Assembly: GCF_001294455.1 (NCBI RefSeq)
Contig: NZ_LIKT01000010.1
Location: 86,160 to 150,159, forward strand
Origin: Phaeobacter sp. 11ANDIMAR09
GTDB taxonomy: Bacteria; Pseudomonadota; Alphaproteobacteria; Rhodobacterales; Rhodobacteraceae
Reading direction: 5' to 3'
DNA: 64,000 nucleotides
The position numbers and the translations under genes were made by a program. The notes beneath the pieces were generated by a model. The model did not search any database. It worked only from the letters and a program-made list of their open reading frames with translations, and was not told the origin of the DNA. This document shows, in pieces, positions 45,257-54,984 of this stretch. Positions within the stretch are counted from its first letter, which is position 1, and each line of letters begins with the position of its first letter.

Positions 45257-46327
45257 ATGAAACTGAGTGATTTTGATTTTGACCTGCCCGACGAGCTGAT
45301 CGCCACCCGCCCGGCGACGCCGCGCAGCGCAGCCCGCCTGCTTGTGGCCACGCCTGACCAGATGACAGATGGCCATATCGGCGATCTGCTTGATCTGTTG
45401 CAACCTGGTGACCGCTTGGTGCTGAATGACACCAAGGTGATCCCGGCGCGGCTGTCTGGGCTGCGGCATCGCGACACCGCGCAGGGCAAAATGGCCGCCA
45501 AAGTCGAGGTGACGCTGCTGGAGCCAAAAGCAGATGGCAGCTGGACGGCGTTGTTGAAGCCGCTGAAGAAGGTCAAGATTGGCGAAGAGGTGGTGTTTTC
45601 TGGCTCCCTGTCTGCCGAGTTGGTCGACGTGGCTGAGGGGCAGGGGCGGCTGCGCTTCAACCTCAGCGGCGACGATTTTGACGCGGCTCTGAATGCAGCG
45701 GGCGCTATGCCGCTGCCGCCCTATATCGCGGCCAAACGGGCAGCGGATGCGCAGGATAAGGAAGACTATCAAACCGTCTGGGCGCGCCATTCGGGCGCGG
45801 TTGCAGCGCCTACGGCCTCCTTGCATTTTGATCAGGCGCTGCTGGCAGCACTGCAGGCCAAGGGCGTGCAGTTCACCTATGTGACTCTGCATGTGGGAGC
45901 CGGGACGTTCCTGCCGGTGAAGGTCGAGGATGTCACCAGCCACAAGATGCATGCTGAATGGGGCCGGGTCAGCGCTGAGGCCGCCGCCGAGATCGCCGCG
46001 ACCAAAGCCGCCGGAGGGCGGGTGATCCCGGTGGGCACCACGGCCCTGCGCCTGATCGAAAGTGCGGCGCGGTCCGGGCATGTGAAACCCTGGGAGGGCG
46101 AGACGGATATTTTTATCTATCCGGGGTTTGTTTTTCACGCGGCAGATGCCCTGATGACCAATTTCCACCTGCCAAAATCCACCCTTCTTATGCTGATCTC
46201 GGCGCTGATGGGGCAGGAGCGCGTCCGTGAGATCTATGATCACGCGGTGAACAGCCGCTATCGTTTCTTTTCTTATGGAGATGGGTCGCTTTTATTGCCC
46301 CATGCGACGAATACGCCGCAGAAGTGA
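45257..46327 (+). CDS. queA: tRNA preQ1(34) S-adenosylmethionine ribosyltransferase-isomerase
   Basis: QueA builds the epoxycyclopentane ring of queuosine on tRNA using the ribosyl group of SAM. The 356-residue protein starts [11 protein letters not shown] and contains the conserved [18 protein letters not shown] and [15 protein letters not shown] motifs. A purine-rich AAAGGGGCGGC leads into the ATG. The other que genes are not in the window. Confidence 0.97.
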   Translation: MKLSDFDFDLPDELIATRPATPRSAARLLVATPDQMTDGHIGDLLDLLQPGDRLVLNDTKVIPARLSGLRHRDTAQGKMAAKVEVTLLEPKADGSWTALLKPLKKVKIGEEVVFSGSLSAELVDVAEGQGRLRFNLSGDDFDAALNAAGAMPLPPYIAAKRAADAQDKEDYQTVWARHSGAVAAPTASLHFDQALLAALQAKGVQFTYVTLHVGAGTFLPVKVEDVTSHKMHAEWGRVSAEAAAEIAATKAAGGRVIPVGTTALRLIESAARSGHVKPWEGETDIFIYPGFVFHAADALMTNFHLPKSTLLMLISALMGQERVREIYDHAVNSRYRFFSYGDGSLLLPHATNTPQK

Positions 46328-46521
46328 CGCGAATGAATGTAGACAAGCACGGATAAGATCCGCTCTGATAAGAGCAGGATACCGCGTTTCGTTCGAATTT
46401 CACATCAACTGACACTTGCCTCTGAAATCAGGGGCACCCCCGTCACTAACACCAGACGGGCCGCTGCTGCCGTAACATCTGTTTCGCCAGCCCCGTGCCC
46501 GACGGCAAAGGAGAGACCGCA

Positions 46522-47796
46522 ATGCTGCAGGTTTTGTCGAGCGCTTGGGCGCTGCTTTTGGGCATGGGCATGCTGATGATCGGCAATGGCATGCAGGGGA
46601 CCATTCTGGGCGTGCGGGGCGCGATGGAGGGGTTCTCGACCCTGCAGATGTCCTTTGTGATGTCGGCCTATTTTATCGGCTTTCTGGGGGGCTCGCGTCT
46701 GGCACCAGAGATGATCCGACGGGTGGGCCATGTGCGGGTCTTTGCAGCGCTTGCCTCGCTGATCTCGGCAGTGATGATCCTCTATCCTGCGGTCGCCAAC
46801 CCTATCGCCTGGATGCTGGGACGGGCCTTGATCGGGTTTTGTTTCTCCGGCGTGTATGTGACGGCGGAAAGCTGGCTCAACAACGCCTCTGACAATGCCA
46901 ACCGTGGCAAGGCGCTGTCGCTTTATATGATCGTTCAGACCATGGGTATCGTCACGGCTCAGGCCTTGATGCTGGTGGGCGATCCTGCAGGGTATGAGAC
47001 CTTTGTTATTGCCTCCGTTGTGATTTCAGTCTCCTTTGCGCCGATTTTGTTGTCGATTTCGCCGACGCCTGCCTTTGAAACCACCAAGCCCATGTCGCTG
47101 CGCGAGCTGATGAATGTCTCGCCGCTGGGCTGTGTTGGTATGTTCTTGCTGGGCGGGATCTTCTCCGCTCAGTTTGGCATGAGCGCGGTCTATGCCGCAG
47201 AAGCCGGGCTGACCCTGTCGCAGATCTCGATCTTTATCGCCACCTTCTATATCGGCGCGATTGTGCTGCAGTATCCTCTGGGCTGGATGTCCGACCGAAT
47301 GGATCGCCGGGTGCTGGTCCTTGGCGTCTCCGCCATGGGCGGCGGGGCGGCGATCCTGGGCATGATGATGGGCGGAGAATACAGCTTCTTGTTGCTGGCG
47401 GCCTTCTTCATTGGCGGCATGTCCAACCCGCTTTACTCGCTGCTGATCGCCCATACCAATGACTATCTGGATCATGACGATATGGCAGCGGCCTCGGGGG
47501 GCTTGGTCTTTATCAATGGGCTGGGGGCAATTGCAGGTCCGTTGATCACCGGTTGGATCATGAGTGATGCGGTCTTTGGTCCGCCGGGATACTTCTTGTT
47601 CATGGCGATTTTGCTGATCGCTCTGGCCGTCTATGCGCTCTATCGCACCACGCAGCGGGCAGCGATTCCCGCTGATGAGACCGGTATCATGTCCCCAATG
47701 ACGCCGACCGGTTCGCCTGTGGTGGTCGAGTTCGCACAGGAATATGCCATTGAAACCGAAATCGAAGAGCAAGAAGCCGCCAATGAATCCGGGTGA
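46522..47796 (+). CDS. MFS transporter, YcaD-like
   Basis: This is a 424-residue major facilitator with 12 predicted helices. The N-terminal half has G-N-G-M-Q-G-T and the helix 2-3 loop L-A-P-E-M-I-R-R-V-G-H-V-R. The second half has the matching loop Y-P-L-G-W-M-S-D-R-M-D-R-R. It resembles the YcaD subgroup of uncertain substrate. The ATG at 46522 follows AAAGGAGAG; the longer frame is unsupported. The C-terminus is a short acidic tail (E-T-E-I-E-E-Q-E). Confidence 0.88.
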   Translation: MLQVLSSAWALLLGMGMLMIGNGMQGTILGVRGAMEGFSTLQMSFVMSAYFIGFLGGSRLAPEMIRRVGHVRVFAALASLISAVMILYPAVANPIAWMLGRALIGFCFSGVYVTAESWLNNASDNANRGKALSLYMIVQTMGIVTAQALMLVGDPAGYETFVIASVVISVSFAPILLSISPTPAFETTKPMSLRELMNVSPLGCVGMFLLGGIFSAQFGMSAVYAAEAGLTLSQISIFIATFYIGAIVLQYPLGWMSDRMDRRVLVLGVSAMGGGAAILGMMMGGEYSFLLLAAFFIGGMSNPLYSLLIAHTNDYLDHDDMAAASGGLVFINGLGAIAGPLITGWIMSDAVFGPPGYFLFMAILLIALAVYALYRTTQRAAIPADETGIMSPMTPTGSPVVVEFAQEYAIETEIEEQEAANESG

Positions 47797-47837
47797 TTGC
47801 GCTAACCCAATGGCTTTGTGAGGAATATTTCATCGTT

Positions 47838-47872
47838 TGACCCCAGGTGTTGCAAAAAGTGACCTGGGGTCA
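47838..47872. repeat. Perfect 11-bp inverted repeat upstream of the DUF924 gene
   Basis: TGACCCCAGGT and ACCTGGGGTCA are separated by 13 bases. It starts 41 nt after the MFS stop and ends 63 nt before the DUF924 start. With no T-run it is more likely an operator or leader hairpin than a terminator. Confidence 0.55.
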
Positions 47873-47935
47873 CTTGTCAAAACTGCTCAAAAAGGTCTGA
47901 ACTGGACTCAGTATTTATACGTGGAGTATGGACCG

Positions 47936-48514
47936 ATGCAGGGGCCCGAAGAAATCCTCAAGTTCTGGCTGGACGAGGTAGGTGAAAAGGGATGGTATCT
48001 GAGCGATGATGCGCTTGATGAGACCATCCGGGAACGTTTTCAGGAAACATGGAAGGCGGCCTGTGACGGCAAGTTCTCCCTGTGGCTGACCTATCCCACC
48101 GGAACGCTGGCTTATATCATTCTGACTGACCAGTTTTCGCGCAATATGTTCCGCGGCACTGGTGCGGCCTTTAAATCGGATCGCATTGCGCTCTGTGCGG
48201 CCAAGAACGCCATCAACAAAAAATGGGACCTGAAGATCGACGAACCTGCACGTCAGTTCTTTTATCTGCCGCTGATGCATTCCGAAAACCTTTGTGATCA
48301 AGAGCGCTGCGTGCGCCTGATGAAGGAACGGATGCCAAAAGGCGGCGCCTCCAATCTGTTGCATGCCAGGGCGCATCGACAGGTGATCCGCCTGTTCGGG
48401 CGCTTTCCCTACCGGAACGAAGCCTTGCTGCGCAGCAGTACCACACCTGAAAGAGACTATGTTACCGCCGGCGGCTATGGTGCCACCCTGCGGGATCTGC
48501 AGGCCACAGGCTGA
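47936..48514 (+). CDS. DUF924 family protein
   Basis: This is a 192-residue helical protein of the DUF924 (TPR-like) family. Recognisable segments are I-L-K-F-W-L-D near the N-terminus, L-T-D-Q-F-S-R-N-M-F-R-G-T-G-A-A-F (the family signature), F-F-Y-L-P-L-M-H-S-E, and R-F-G-R-F-P-Y-R-N near the C-terminus. The ATG at 47936 has GGAG 9 nt upstream; the upstream 33 codons cross the inverted repeat and lack support. The biochemical function is not known. A strong terminator follows. Confidence 0.9.
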   Translation: MQGPEEILKFWLDEVGEKGWYLSDDALDETIRERFQETWKAACDGKFSLWLTYPTGTLAYIILTDQFSRNMFRGTGAAFKSDRIALCAAKNAINKKWDLKIDEPARQFFYLPLMHSENLCDQERCVRLMKERMPKGGASNLLHARAHRQVIRLFGRFPYRNEALLRSSTTPERDYVTAGGYGATLRDLQATG

Positions 48515-48523
48515 TCGGATATC

Positions 48524-48556
48524 AAACGGGAGCAAGGTTTTGCTCCCGTTTTTTTT
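48524..48556 (+). terminator. Terminator of the DUF924 gene
   Basis: The perfect 11-bp stem AAACGGGAGCA / TGCTCCCGTTT, followed by eight T's, starts 10 nt after the stop. Confidence 0.93.
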
Positions 48557-48767
48557 GGCCTCTCGCCTGTCCTCACGCGACCACAACAATCGCCAAAGCC
48601 CCGGGGCCATGGCGCGTCGCGGATTTTTTATCTGTCTCTCTCTATGCCTTCGAACCGCTTTGTGTTTGGATCTAACAAGGCCTGCCTTGGGTGGTTCTTC
48701 TGCGATGGTCTGGGAAATCGGGCGTATTTTAAGGAAGGCCGACTGAGCATTTGCAGTTCTCAGGAAA

Positions 48768-48787
48768 TTAGTTTAACGGTGAACTAA
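48768..48787 (+). promoter_or_regulatory. Inverted-repeat operator upstream of lpd, shared with pdhA
   Basis: TTAGTTTAACGGTGAACTAA has outer arms TTAGTT / AACTAA and ends 31 nt before the lpd start. It matches the site before pdhA at 16 of 20 positions in the same orientation. The remaining 211 nt back to the DUF924 terminator hold no gene and presumably the lpd promoter. Confidence 0.72.
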
Positions 48788-48818
48788 ATTATGTTGCTCC
48801 TATTGGTGAGGGAAGACA

Positions 48819-50213
48819 ATGGCCGCAGAAACCTATGATGTGATCGTAATTGGCGCAGGACCAGGAGGCTATGTTGCAGCCATCCGCGCGGCGCAGCTGG
48901 GCCTCAAGACGGTGATCGTCGAACGCGAAAACCTCGGCGGAATTTGCCTCAATTGGGGCTGTATCCCCACCAAGGCGCTGCTGCGTTCGTCAGAGGTGTT
49001 CCATCTGATGGAGCGGGCCAAGGAGTTTGGCCTGAGCGCGGAAAACATCGGCTATGACCTTGATGCCGTAGTGAAACGCTCACGTGGCGTGGCCAAGCAG
49101 CTGTCGTCGGGCATTGGTCATCTGATGAAGAAGAACAAGATTACCGTGGTGATGGGCGAGGCGACGATCCCGGCCAAGGGCAGGGTCAGCGTCAAAACTG
49201 ATAAGGGCACAACTGAGCTGCAGGCCAAGAACATCATCCTGGCCACTGGCGCGCGGGCGCGCGAATTGCCGGGGCTGGAAGGTGATGGCGATCTGGTTTG
49301 GACCTACCGCGATGCGCTGGTGCCGCCGCGGATGCCCAAGAAACTACTGGTCATCGGATCCGGGGCCATCGGCATTGAATTTGCCAGTTTTTACAACACG
49401 CTTGGCGCTGACACCACGGTGGTCGAGGTAATGGACCGAGTGCTGCCGGTGGAAGATGCCGAAATCTCGGCCTTTGCCAAAAAGGCCTTTGTCAAACAGG
49501 GCATGAAGATCATGGAAAAAGCCATGGTCAAACAGCTGGACCGGGGCAAAGGCAAAGTGACCGCTCATATTGAGGTTGGTGGCAAAGTCGAAAAACAAGA
49601 ATTTGATACGGTGATTTCCGCCGTGGGCATCGTCGGCAATGTCGAAGGCCTGGGGCTGGAAGCGCTTGGCGTCCAGATCGACCGTACCCATGTGGTGACC
49701 GATGCCTATTGCCGCACCGGGGTCGAAGGGCTCTATGCCATTGGCGATATCGCCGGCGCGCCCTGGCTGGCGCATAAGGCCAGCCACGAAGGTGTCATGG
49801 TCGCCGATTTGATCGGTGGCAAACATGCGCATCCGGTCAAACCTGAAAGCATCGCGGGCTGCACCTATTGTCAGCCACAGGTTGCAAGCGTCGGCTATAC
49901 CGAAGCCAAGGCTAAGGAGCTGGGCTACGACATCAAGGTTGGCCGCTTCCCCTTTATCGGCAATGGTAAGGCCATCGCTCTGGGCGAGGCAGAGGGCCTG
50001 GTAAAAACCGTGTTCGATGCCAAGACCGGTGAGCTGCTGGGTGCCCATATGGTGGGGGCTGAGGTGACCGAACTGATCCAGGGCTATGTTGTGGGCCGCC
50101 AGTTGGAGACCACGGAAGAAGATCTGATGAACACTGTGTTCCCGCACCCGACCCTGTCCGAGATGATGCACGAGAGCGTGCTCGACGCCTTTGACCGTGT
50201 CATTCACATGTAG
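48819..50213 (+). CDS. lpd: Dihydrolipoyl dehydrogenase (E3)
   Basis: E3 reoxidises the lipoyl groups of 2-oxoacid dehydrogenase complexes with FAD and NAD. The 464-residue protein has the FAD motif I-G-A-G-P-G-G-Y, the redox disulfide Cys43/Cys48 (GGICLNWGCIPTK), the NAD motif I-G-S-G-A-I-G-I-E, and the C-terminal His443-Glu448 pair (FPHPTLSE). It is monocistronic, 14 kb from the pdh operon, yet shares an upstream dyad with pdhA, so it is probably the E3 of PDH. Another Lpd for the 2-oxoglutarate complex may exist elsewhere. Confidence 0.96.
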   Translation: MAAETYDVIVIGAGPGGYVAAIRAAQLGLKTVIVERENLGGICLNWGCIPTKALLRSSEVFHLMERAKEFGLSAENIGYDLDAVVKRSRGVAKQLSSGIGHLMKKNKITVVMGEATIPAKGRVSVKTDKGTTELQAKNIILATGARARELPGLEGDGDLVWTYRDALVPPRMPKKLLVIGSGAIGIEFASFYNTLGADTTVVEVMDRVLPVEDAEISAFAKKAFVKQGMKIMEKAMVKQLDRGKGKVTAHIEVGGKVEKQEFDTVISAVGIVGNVEGLGLEALGVQIDRTHVVTDAYCRTGVEGLYAIGDIAGAPWLAHKASHEGVMVADLIGGKHAHPVKPESIAGCTYCQPQVASVGYTEAKAKELGYDIKVGRFPFIGNGKAIALGEAEGLVKTVFDAKTGELLGAHMVGAEVTELIQGYVVGRQLETTEEDLMNTVFPHPTLSEMMHESVLDAFDRVIHM

Positions 50214-50237
50214 GCAGCCCAGCCATTGAACCCCCTG

Positions 50238-50273
50238 ACGCGCGTAGCTGCAAGGCTTCGCGCGTTTTCTTTT
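50238..50273 (+). terminator. Terminator of lpd
   Basis: The stem ACGCGCG-AGC / GCT-CGCGCGT ending in TTTTCTTTTT starts 25 nt after the stop. Confidence 0.85.
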
Positions 50274-50542
50274 TGCGAATATTTAAACTTTTCAATGGTT
50301 TGTAGTTGGTTGCTGAGAGCTCGGGTCACTAAAGTTCCCAAGAGAGCCTAGTGTATTATGTCAAATGCGATGAAACCCGTCCTGGCATTTTCTGCCACCG
50401 GGGCGGTTTGGTCATATTCTCTCCCTTTTTCTGTTCGAGCCTGGGCAGGCCATTCCTCTGTTGCAGAAGGCCGGAGCACATTGGTGTTTTACTTCACCAG
50501 CACAGGAGTGCCCGCCAGGAATGTGGCGGGTTGGGTCGTCAC
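50274..50542 (+). other. Intergenic region after lpd
   Basis: No recognisable gene is present. The stretch includes an AT-rich part (50275-50310) that could be a promoter. A short hairpin CCCGCC / GGCGGG lies at about 50512-50531. Frames crossing it show no family features. Confidence 0.3.
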
Positions 50543-50683
50543 ATGAGCTTGAAATCACTATTGCACTGGAGTTCGCGCAGCATCTTTGCACTTGCGGCGC
50601 GGCCCAGGCTGTCGGCCAGTGACAAAATCGGTATTCTTCGCGACTGGCACTCTGAGGTGGCCCGGTCTAGAACGGGAGCGTAG
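50543..50683 (+). CDS. Possible 46-residue small protein
   Basis: The frame M-S-L-K-S-L-L...R-P-R-L-S-A-S-D-K-I-G-I-L-R-D-W-H-S-E-V-A-R-S-R resembles a small soluble family in which a short helix with (P)xLSxxxKxxILxxW precedes a charged C-terminus. The ribosome site is poor (GGGTTGGG). It could be a genuine short gene, a decayed remnant, or chance. It ends 42 nt before the MFS gene. Confidence 0.3.
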   Translation: MSLKSLLHWSSRSIFALAARPRLSASDKIGILRDWHSEVARSRTGA

Positions 50684-50725
50684 GAAGGGGGGAGCCTTCT
50701 TCCGTCTAAGCCCCAGGAGGATGCC

Positions 50726-51916
50726 ATGCTGGCCGGAACAACCACACGTTGGCCATTGGTCATCGCGATTTGGGCCGCTGGGCTGGGCGTTGCCGCGCAA
50801 TATGGCAAGATCAGCGTCATCTTTGCCCGCATGGAAGAGCTATACCCGGATGCGGGCGCCTCCATCAGCTTCGCAGTATCCCTGGTTGGCCTGGTGGGCA
50901 TTGCCTTTGGTCTGGTCGCGGGGATGTTTGTTGCCTCATTTGGCTATCGGCGCAGCATGGTTTGGGCGCTGTGGATCGGCGCGGCCCTGTCCGCCCTGCA
51001 GGCGCTGCACCTCCCGTTCCCCGTGTTTCTTGCCAGCCGCCTGCTGGAAGGTGTCTCGCACCTCGGCGTGGTGGTGGCAGCGCCAACCCTGATAGCCGGG
51101 CTCAGCGCCAATCGGGATCGCGGGCTGGCCATGACCCTGTGGAGCACCTTTTTTGGCGTGGCCTTTACTTTGCTGGCCTGGTTGGGGCTGCCCCTGGTGC
51201 ACCGCTTCGGCCTGCTCTCGCTCTTTGCCGCCCATGCTGTGGTGATGGGGGGGCTGGCCCTGTGGCTGGGCTATGCCCTGCGCGATGTGCCTGTGCCCGC
51301 CCGACGGACCCTGCCGCGCCTGGCGGATCTTCCGGCCTTGCATCTGCCGGTCTATGCCTCGCCCTGGAAGATCGCGCCTGCAGCGGGATGGCTGTTTTAC
51401 ACCTGTTGTTTTGTCGCGGTTTTAGCGGTGATCCCCCCCTATATTGCGGCGGAGCACCGCAGCTTTGTGCTGGGAGCGATGCCTCTGGCCAGCATTGCCA
51501 GTTCCATGACGCTGGGAGTCTTCTTGCTGCGCCACATCGCGGGGGTCCACCTGGCTCAGCTGGGTTTCCTGTGCTGCGCAGGCGCGGTGGCCTGGCTTTG
51601 GGTGCAGCCGGGAGCCCCCCTGGCCTGTATCACCCTTGCGGCCTCGATGGGGTTGGTGCAGGGGGGCTCCTTTGCGGCGGTGCCGCAGCTCAACACAAGC
51701 GACGCTGCGCGTTCCGAGGCCAGCGGTGTTCAGGCCCAGGCTGGCAATCTGGGCAATACTATCGGCACCCCATTGATGGTTCTGGCTCTGGGGGTCTCTG
51801 GGTTTTCCGGCTTGATGGCGGTGCTGCTGGTTTTGTTCCTCGGCGGCTTCATGGTGCATTTGCTGCTGGCGGCGCAGCGTCGCAGGTTGCTGGCTGCGGG
51901 GCTGGCGCCCGATTAA
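50726..51916 (+). CDS. MFS transporter
   Basis: This 396-residue protein with 12 hydrophobic segments belongs to the major facilitator superfamily. The first-half loop reads V-A-S-F-G-Y-R-R-S-M-V, and the S-R-L-L-E-G-V-S-H-L helix 5 pattern resembles the CynX/NimT-like group. The ATG follows CCAGGAGG. The substrate is unknown. No regulator or enzyme gene is adjacent; uvrA follows after 170 nt with its own SOS promoter. Confidence 0.87.
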   Translation: MLAGTTTRWPLVIAIWAAGLGVAAQYGKISVIFARMEELYPDAGASISFAVSLVGLVGIAFGLVAGMFVASFGYRRSMVWALWIGAALSALQALHLPFPVFLASRLLEGVSHLGVVVAAPTLIAGLSANRDRGLAMTLWSTFFGVAFTLLAWLGLPLVHRFGLLSLFAAHAVVMGGLALWLGYALRDVPVPARRTLPRLADLPALHLPVYASPWKIAPAAGWLFYTCCFVAVLAVIPPYIAAEHRSFVLGAMPLASIASSMTLGVFLLRHIAGVHLAQLGFLCCAGAVAWLWVQPGAPLACITLAASMGLVQGGSFAAVPQLNTSDAARSEASGVQAQAGNLGNTIGTPLMVLALGVSGFSGLMAVLLVLFLGGFMVHLLLAAQRRRLLAAGLAPD

Positions 51917-51968
51917 CGCTAGGGCTGACCACAAGATCTGGAGGCAAATTGCAAAAATAGAGGAAGAT

Positions 51969-51983
51969 GTTCCACTAATGTTC
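51969..51983 (+). promoter_or_regulatory. LexA SOS box (GTTC-N7-GTTC) of uvrA
   Basis: GTTC-CACTAAT-GTTC is a perfect alphaproteobacterial LexA direct-repeat operator, 104 nt upstream of the uvrA start. It supports DNA-damage induction of uvrA. Confidence 0.85.
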
Positions 51984-52086
51984 TCACTTTTTTGTTGGAG
52001 ACTCACGCGGCATTGCCTATCTGTACAGGACCGACCGATCCCGACAAGGGTTAGGGTCTGGAATGGGTCTTGGGTGCGAGGGCAGA

Positions 52087-54945
52087 ATGGCTGAATTGAA
52101 ATCCATCGAAGTGCGTGGGGCACGCGAGCATAATCTAAAAAACATCGATGTGGATATTCCACGTGATGAGCTGGTGGTGATCACCGGTCTGTCTGGCTCG
52201 GGCAAATCCTCTCTGGCTTTTGACACCATCTACGCCGAAGGCCAGCGCCGCTATGTTGAAAGCCTGAGCGCCTATGCCCGGCAGTTCCTCGATATGATGG
52301 AAAAGCCGGACGTTGATCATATTTCCGGCCTCAGCCCGGCGATTTCGATCGAGCAAAAGACCACCTCAAAGAACCCGCGCTCCACCGTCGGCACGGTGAC
52401 CGAGATCTATGACTATCTGCGTCTGCTCTTTGCCCGCGCCGGCACCCCCTATAGCCCCGCCACTGGCAAGCCGATCGAGGCGCAGCAGGTGCAGGATATG
52501 GTGGATCGCATCATGGAGCTGGAAGAGGGCACCCGTGGCTATCTGTTGGCCCCCATCGTGCGCGACCGCAAGGGGGAGTATAAGAAAGAGATGCTGGAGC
52601 TCAGAAAGCAGGGCTTTCAGCGGGTGAAGGTTGATGGTGAATTCTACGAGCTGGATGAGCCGCCAAAACTGGATAAGAAATACCGCCATGACATCGACGT
52701 GGTGGTCGACCGTCTGGTGGTGCGCGAAGGGCTGGAGACCCGGCTGGCGGACTCCTTGCGGACCGCGCTGGATCTGGCCGACGGCATCGCCATTCTGGAA
52801 ACTGCCCCACGCGAGGGCGATCCTGAACGCATCACCTTCTCCGAGAATTTTGCCTGTCCTGTCAGCGGCTTCACCATCCCCGAGATCGAGCCCCGGCTGT
52901 TTTCTTTTAACGCCCCCTTTGGCGCCTGCACCGAATGCGACGGGCTGGGGGTGGAGCTGTTCTTTGACGAACGTCTGGTGGTTCCAGATCAAAGCCTAAA
53001 GATCTACGACGGCGCTTTGGCGCCCTGGCGCAAGGGCAAATCGCCCTATTTTCTGCAGACAATCGAAGCCATTGCCAAGCATTACGAGTTTGACAAGAAC
53101 ACCCAGTGGAAAGACCTGTCCCCCAAGGTGCAGCAGGTGTTTCTGCGCGGCTCTGGCGACGAGGAAATCCCCTTTCGCTATGACGAAGGGGGGCGGGTCT
53201 ACGAGGTGACGCGCGTCTTTGAAGGCGTCATTCCCAATATGGAGCGGCGCTACCGCGAGACCGACAGCAACTGGATCCGCGAAGAGTTTGAACGCTACCA
53301 GAACAATCGCTCTTGCGGCGCCTGTGGTGGCTACCGTTTGCGCGAAGAGGCGCTGGCGGTAAAGATCGCCGGTGTCCATGTGGGCCAGGTGGTGCAGAAA
53401 TCCATCCGCGAGGCCCTGGCCTGGATTGAGGATGTGCCCAATCACCTGAGCAAGCAAAAGCAGGAGATCGCCCGCGCCATCGTCAAGGAAATCCGCGAGC
53501 GGCTGGGCTTCCTCAACAATGTTGGTCTGGAATACCTGACCCTGTCGCGCAATTCCGGCACCCTGTCTGGCGGCGAGAGCCAGCGGATCCGGCTGGCCAG
53601 CCAGATCGGCTCGGGCCTCACAGGCGTGCTCTATGTGCTGGATGAACCCTCCATTGGCCTACACCAACGCGACAATGACCGGCTGATCACCACGCTCAAA
53701 AACCTGCGCGATCAGGGCAATACAGTGATCGTGGTGGAGCACGACGAGGATATGATCCGCCAGGCGGACTATGTCTTTGACATTGGCCCTGGTGCCGGCG
53801 TGCATGGGGGACAGGTGGTCAGTCATGGGACTTCGGCCGAGGTCTCGGCCGATGCGGGTTCTATCACCGGGCAATATCTGTCAGGCCTGCGAGAAATCGC
53901 GGTGCCAGCCAAGCGCCGTAAGGGCAATAAAAAGAAGATCAAGGTGGTCAAGGCCACCGGCAACAACCTGAAAAACGTCACGGCGGAATTCCCGCTGGGA
54001 AAATTTGTCTGTGTCACAGGGGTTTCGGGCGGCGGCAAATCCACCTTGACCATTGAGACCCTGTTCAAGACTGCTTCGATGCGGCTGAACGGTGCGCGCC
54101 AGACCCCGGCCCCCTGCGAGAGCATCAAGGGGCTGGAGCATCTGGACAAGGTGATCGATATCGACCAGCGCCCGATTGGCCGCACCCCACGGTCGAACCC
54201 GGCGACCTATACCGGGGCCTTTACGCCGATCCGCGACTGGTTCGCGGGCCTGCCAGAGGCCAAGACGCGGGGATATAAGCCGGGACGCTTCAGCTTCAAC
54301 GTCAAGGGCGGGCGCTGTGAGGCCTGCCAGGGGGATGGGGTCATCAAGATCGAGATGCACTTCCTGCCGGATGTCTATGTGGAATGCGAAACCTGCAAGG
54401 GCGCGCGCTACAACCGCGAAACGCTCGAGGTGAAGTTCAAGGGTAAGAGCATTGCTGATGTGCTTGATATGACTGTGGAAGATGCGCAGGAGTTCTTTCA
54501 GGCTGTGCCCTCGATCCGCGACAAGATGGATGCGCTGATGCGGGTTGGTCTGGGCTATATCAAGGTTGGCCAGCAGGCGACGACTCTCTCGGGTGGCGAG
54601 GCGCAGCGGGTGAAACTGTCTAAGGAATTGAGCAAACGCTCCACTGGCCGGACGCTCTACATTCTGGATGAACCCACGACTGGTCTGCATTTTGAGGATG
54701 TGAAAAAGCTCTTGGAGGTGCTGCACGAACTGGTGGAGCAGGGCAATTCTGTGGTGGTGATCGAACATAATCTTGATGTGATCAAGACCGCCGATTGGAT
54801 CATCGACATTGGCCCCGAAGGCGGCGATGGCGGCGGTGAAATTGTGGCCACCGGCACCCCTGAGGCGGTGGCCAAGGAGCCGCGCAGCCACACCGGGCAC
54901 TACCTCAAAGAGATGCTGGAGGCCAAAAAGGTCGCAGCGGAATAG
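52087..54945 (+). CDS. uvrA: Excinuclease ABC subunit A
   Basis: UvrA is the damage-sensing ATPase of nucleotide excision repair. The 952-residue protein has two ABC modules: Walker A G-L-S-G-S-G-K-S and G-V-S-G-G-G-K-S, with signatures L-S-G-G-E-S-Q-R-I and L-S-G-G-E-A-Q-R-V. The C-terminal zinc finger (C-E-A-C ... C-E-T-C) is complete. The first one reads C-P-V-S ... C-T-E-C, so one of four cysteines is Ser, a variant I recall from other alphaproteobacteria. The ATG at 52087 is chosen by family fit. An SOS box lies upstream. Confidence 0.97.
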   Translation: MAELKSIEVRGAREHNLKNIDVDIPRDELVVITGLSGSGKSSLAFDTIYAEGQRRYVESLSAYARQFLDMMEKPDVDHISGLSPAISIEQKTTSKNPRSTVGTVTEIYDYLRLLFARAGTPYSPATGKPIEAQQVQDMVDRIMELEEGTRGYLLAPIVRDRKGEYKKEMLELRKQGFQRVKVDGEFYELDEPPKLDKKYRHDIDVVVDRLVVREGLETRLADSLRTALDLADGIAILETAPREGDPERITFSENFACPVSGFTIPEIEPRLFSFNAPFGACTECDGLGVELFFDERLVVPDQSLKIYDGALAPWRKGKSPYFLQTIEAIAKHYEFDKNTQWKDLSPKVQQVFLRGSGDEEIPFRYDEGGRVYEVTRVFEGVIPNMERRYRETDSNWIREEFERYQNNRSCGACGGYRLREEALAVKIAGVHVGQVVQKSIREALAWIEDVPNHLSKQKQEIARAIVKEIRERLGFLNNVGLEYLTLSRNSGTLSGGESQRIRLASQIGSGLTGVLYVLDEPSIGLHQRDNDRLITTLKNLRDQGNTVIVVEHDEDMIRQADYVFDIGPGAGVHGGQVVSHGTSAEVSADAGSITGQYLSGLREIAVPAKRRKGNKKKIKVVKATGNNLKNVTAEFPLGKFVCVTGVSGGGKSTLTIETLFKTASMRLNGARQTPAPCESIKGLEHLDKVIDIDQRPIGRTPRSNPATYTGAFTPIRDWFAGLPEAKTRGYKPGRFSFNVKGGRCEACQGDGVIKIEMHFLPDVYVECETCKGARYNRETLEVKFKGKSIADVLDMTVEDAQEFFQAVPSIRDKMDALMRVGLGYIKVGQQATTLSGGEAQRVKLSKELSKRSTGRTLYILDEPTTGLHFEDVKKLLEVLHELVEQGNSVVVIEHNLDVIKTADWIIDIGPEGGDGGGEIVATGTPEAVAKEPRSHTGHYLKEMLEAKKVAAE

Positions 54946-54949
54946 GTGA

Positions 54950-54980
54950 ATGGCCGGGGCAGTCCCCGGCCATCCTTTTT
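54950..54980 (+). terminator. Terminator of uvrA
   Basis: The perfect 10-bp stem ATGGCCGGGG / CCCCGGCCAT with a 4-nt loop is followed by CCTTTTT, 5 nt after the uvrA stop. It may also slow transcription of the convergent membrane-protein gene. Confidence 0.88.
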
Positions 54981-54984
54981 CGGC

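Noticed and set aside
45044..46243. 399-codon minus-strand open frame
   Set aside because: Shadow of queA and the AsmA-like gene end; no family features or ribosome site.
48775..48787. CtrA box upstream of lpd
   Set aside because: TTAA-N7-CTAA is within one base of consensus, but the shared dyad with pdhA explains the sequence better and the pdhA copy does not keep the CtrA pattern.
50749..51960. 403-codon plus-strand open frame overlapping the MFS gene
   Set aside because: Same-strand alternative frame with Gly/Cys/Arg-rich composition; the true MFS frame has clear membrane helices and an AGGAGG site.
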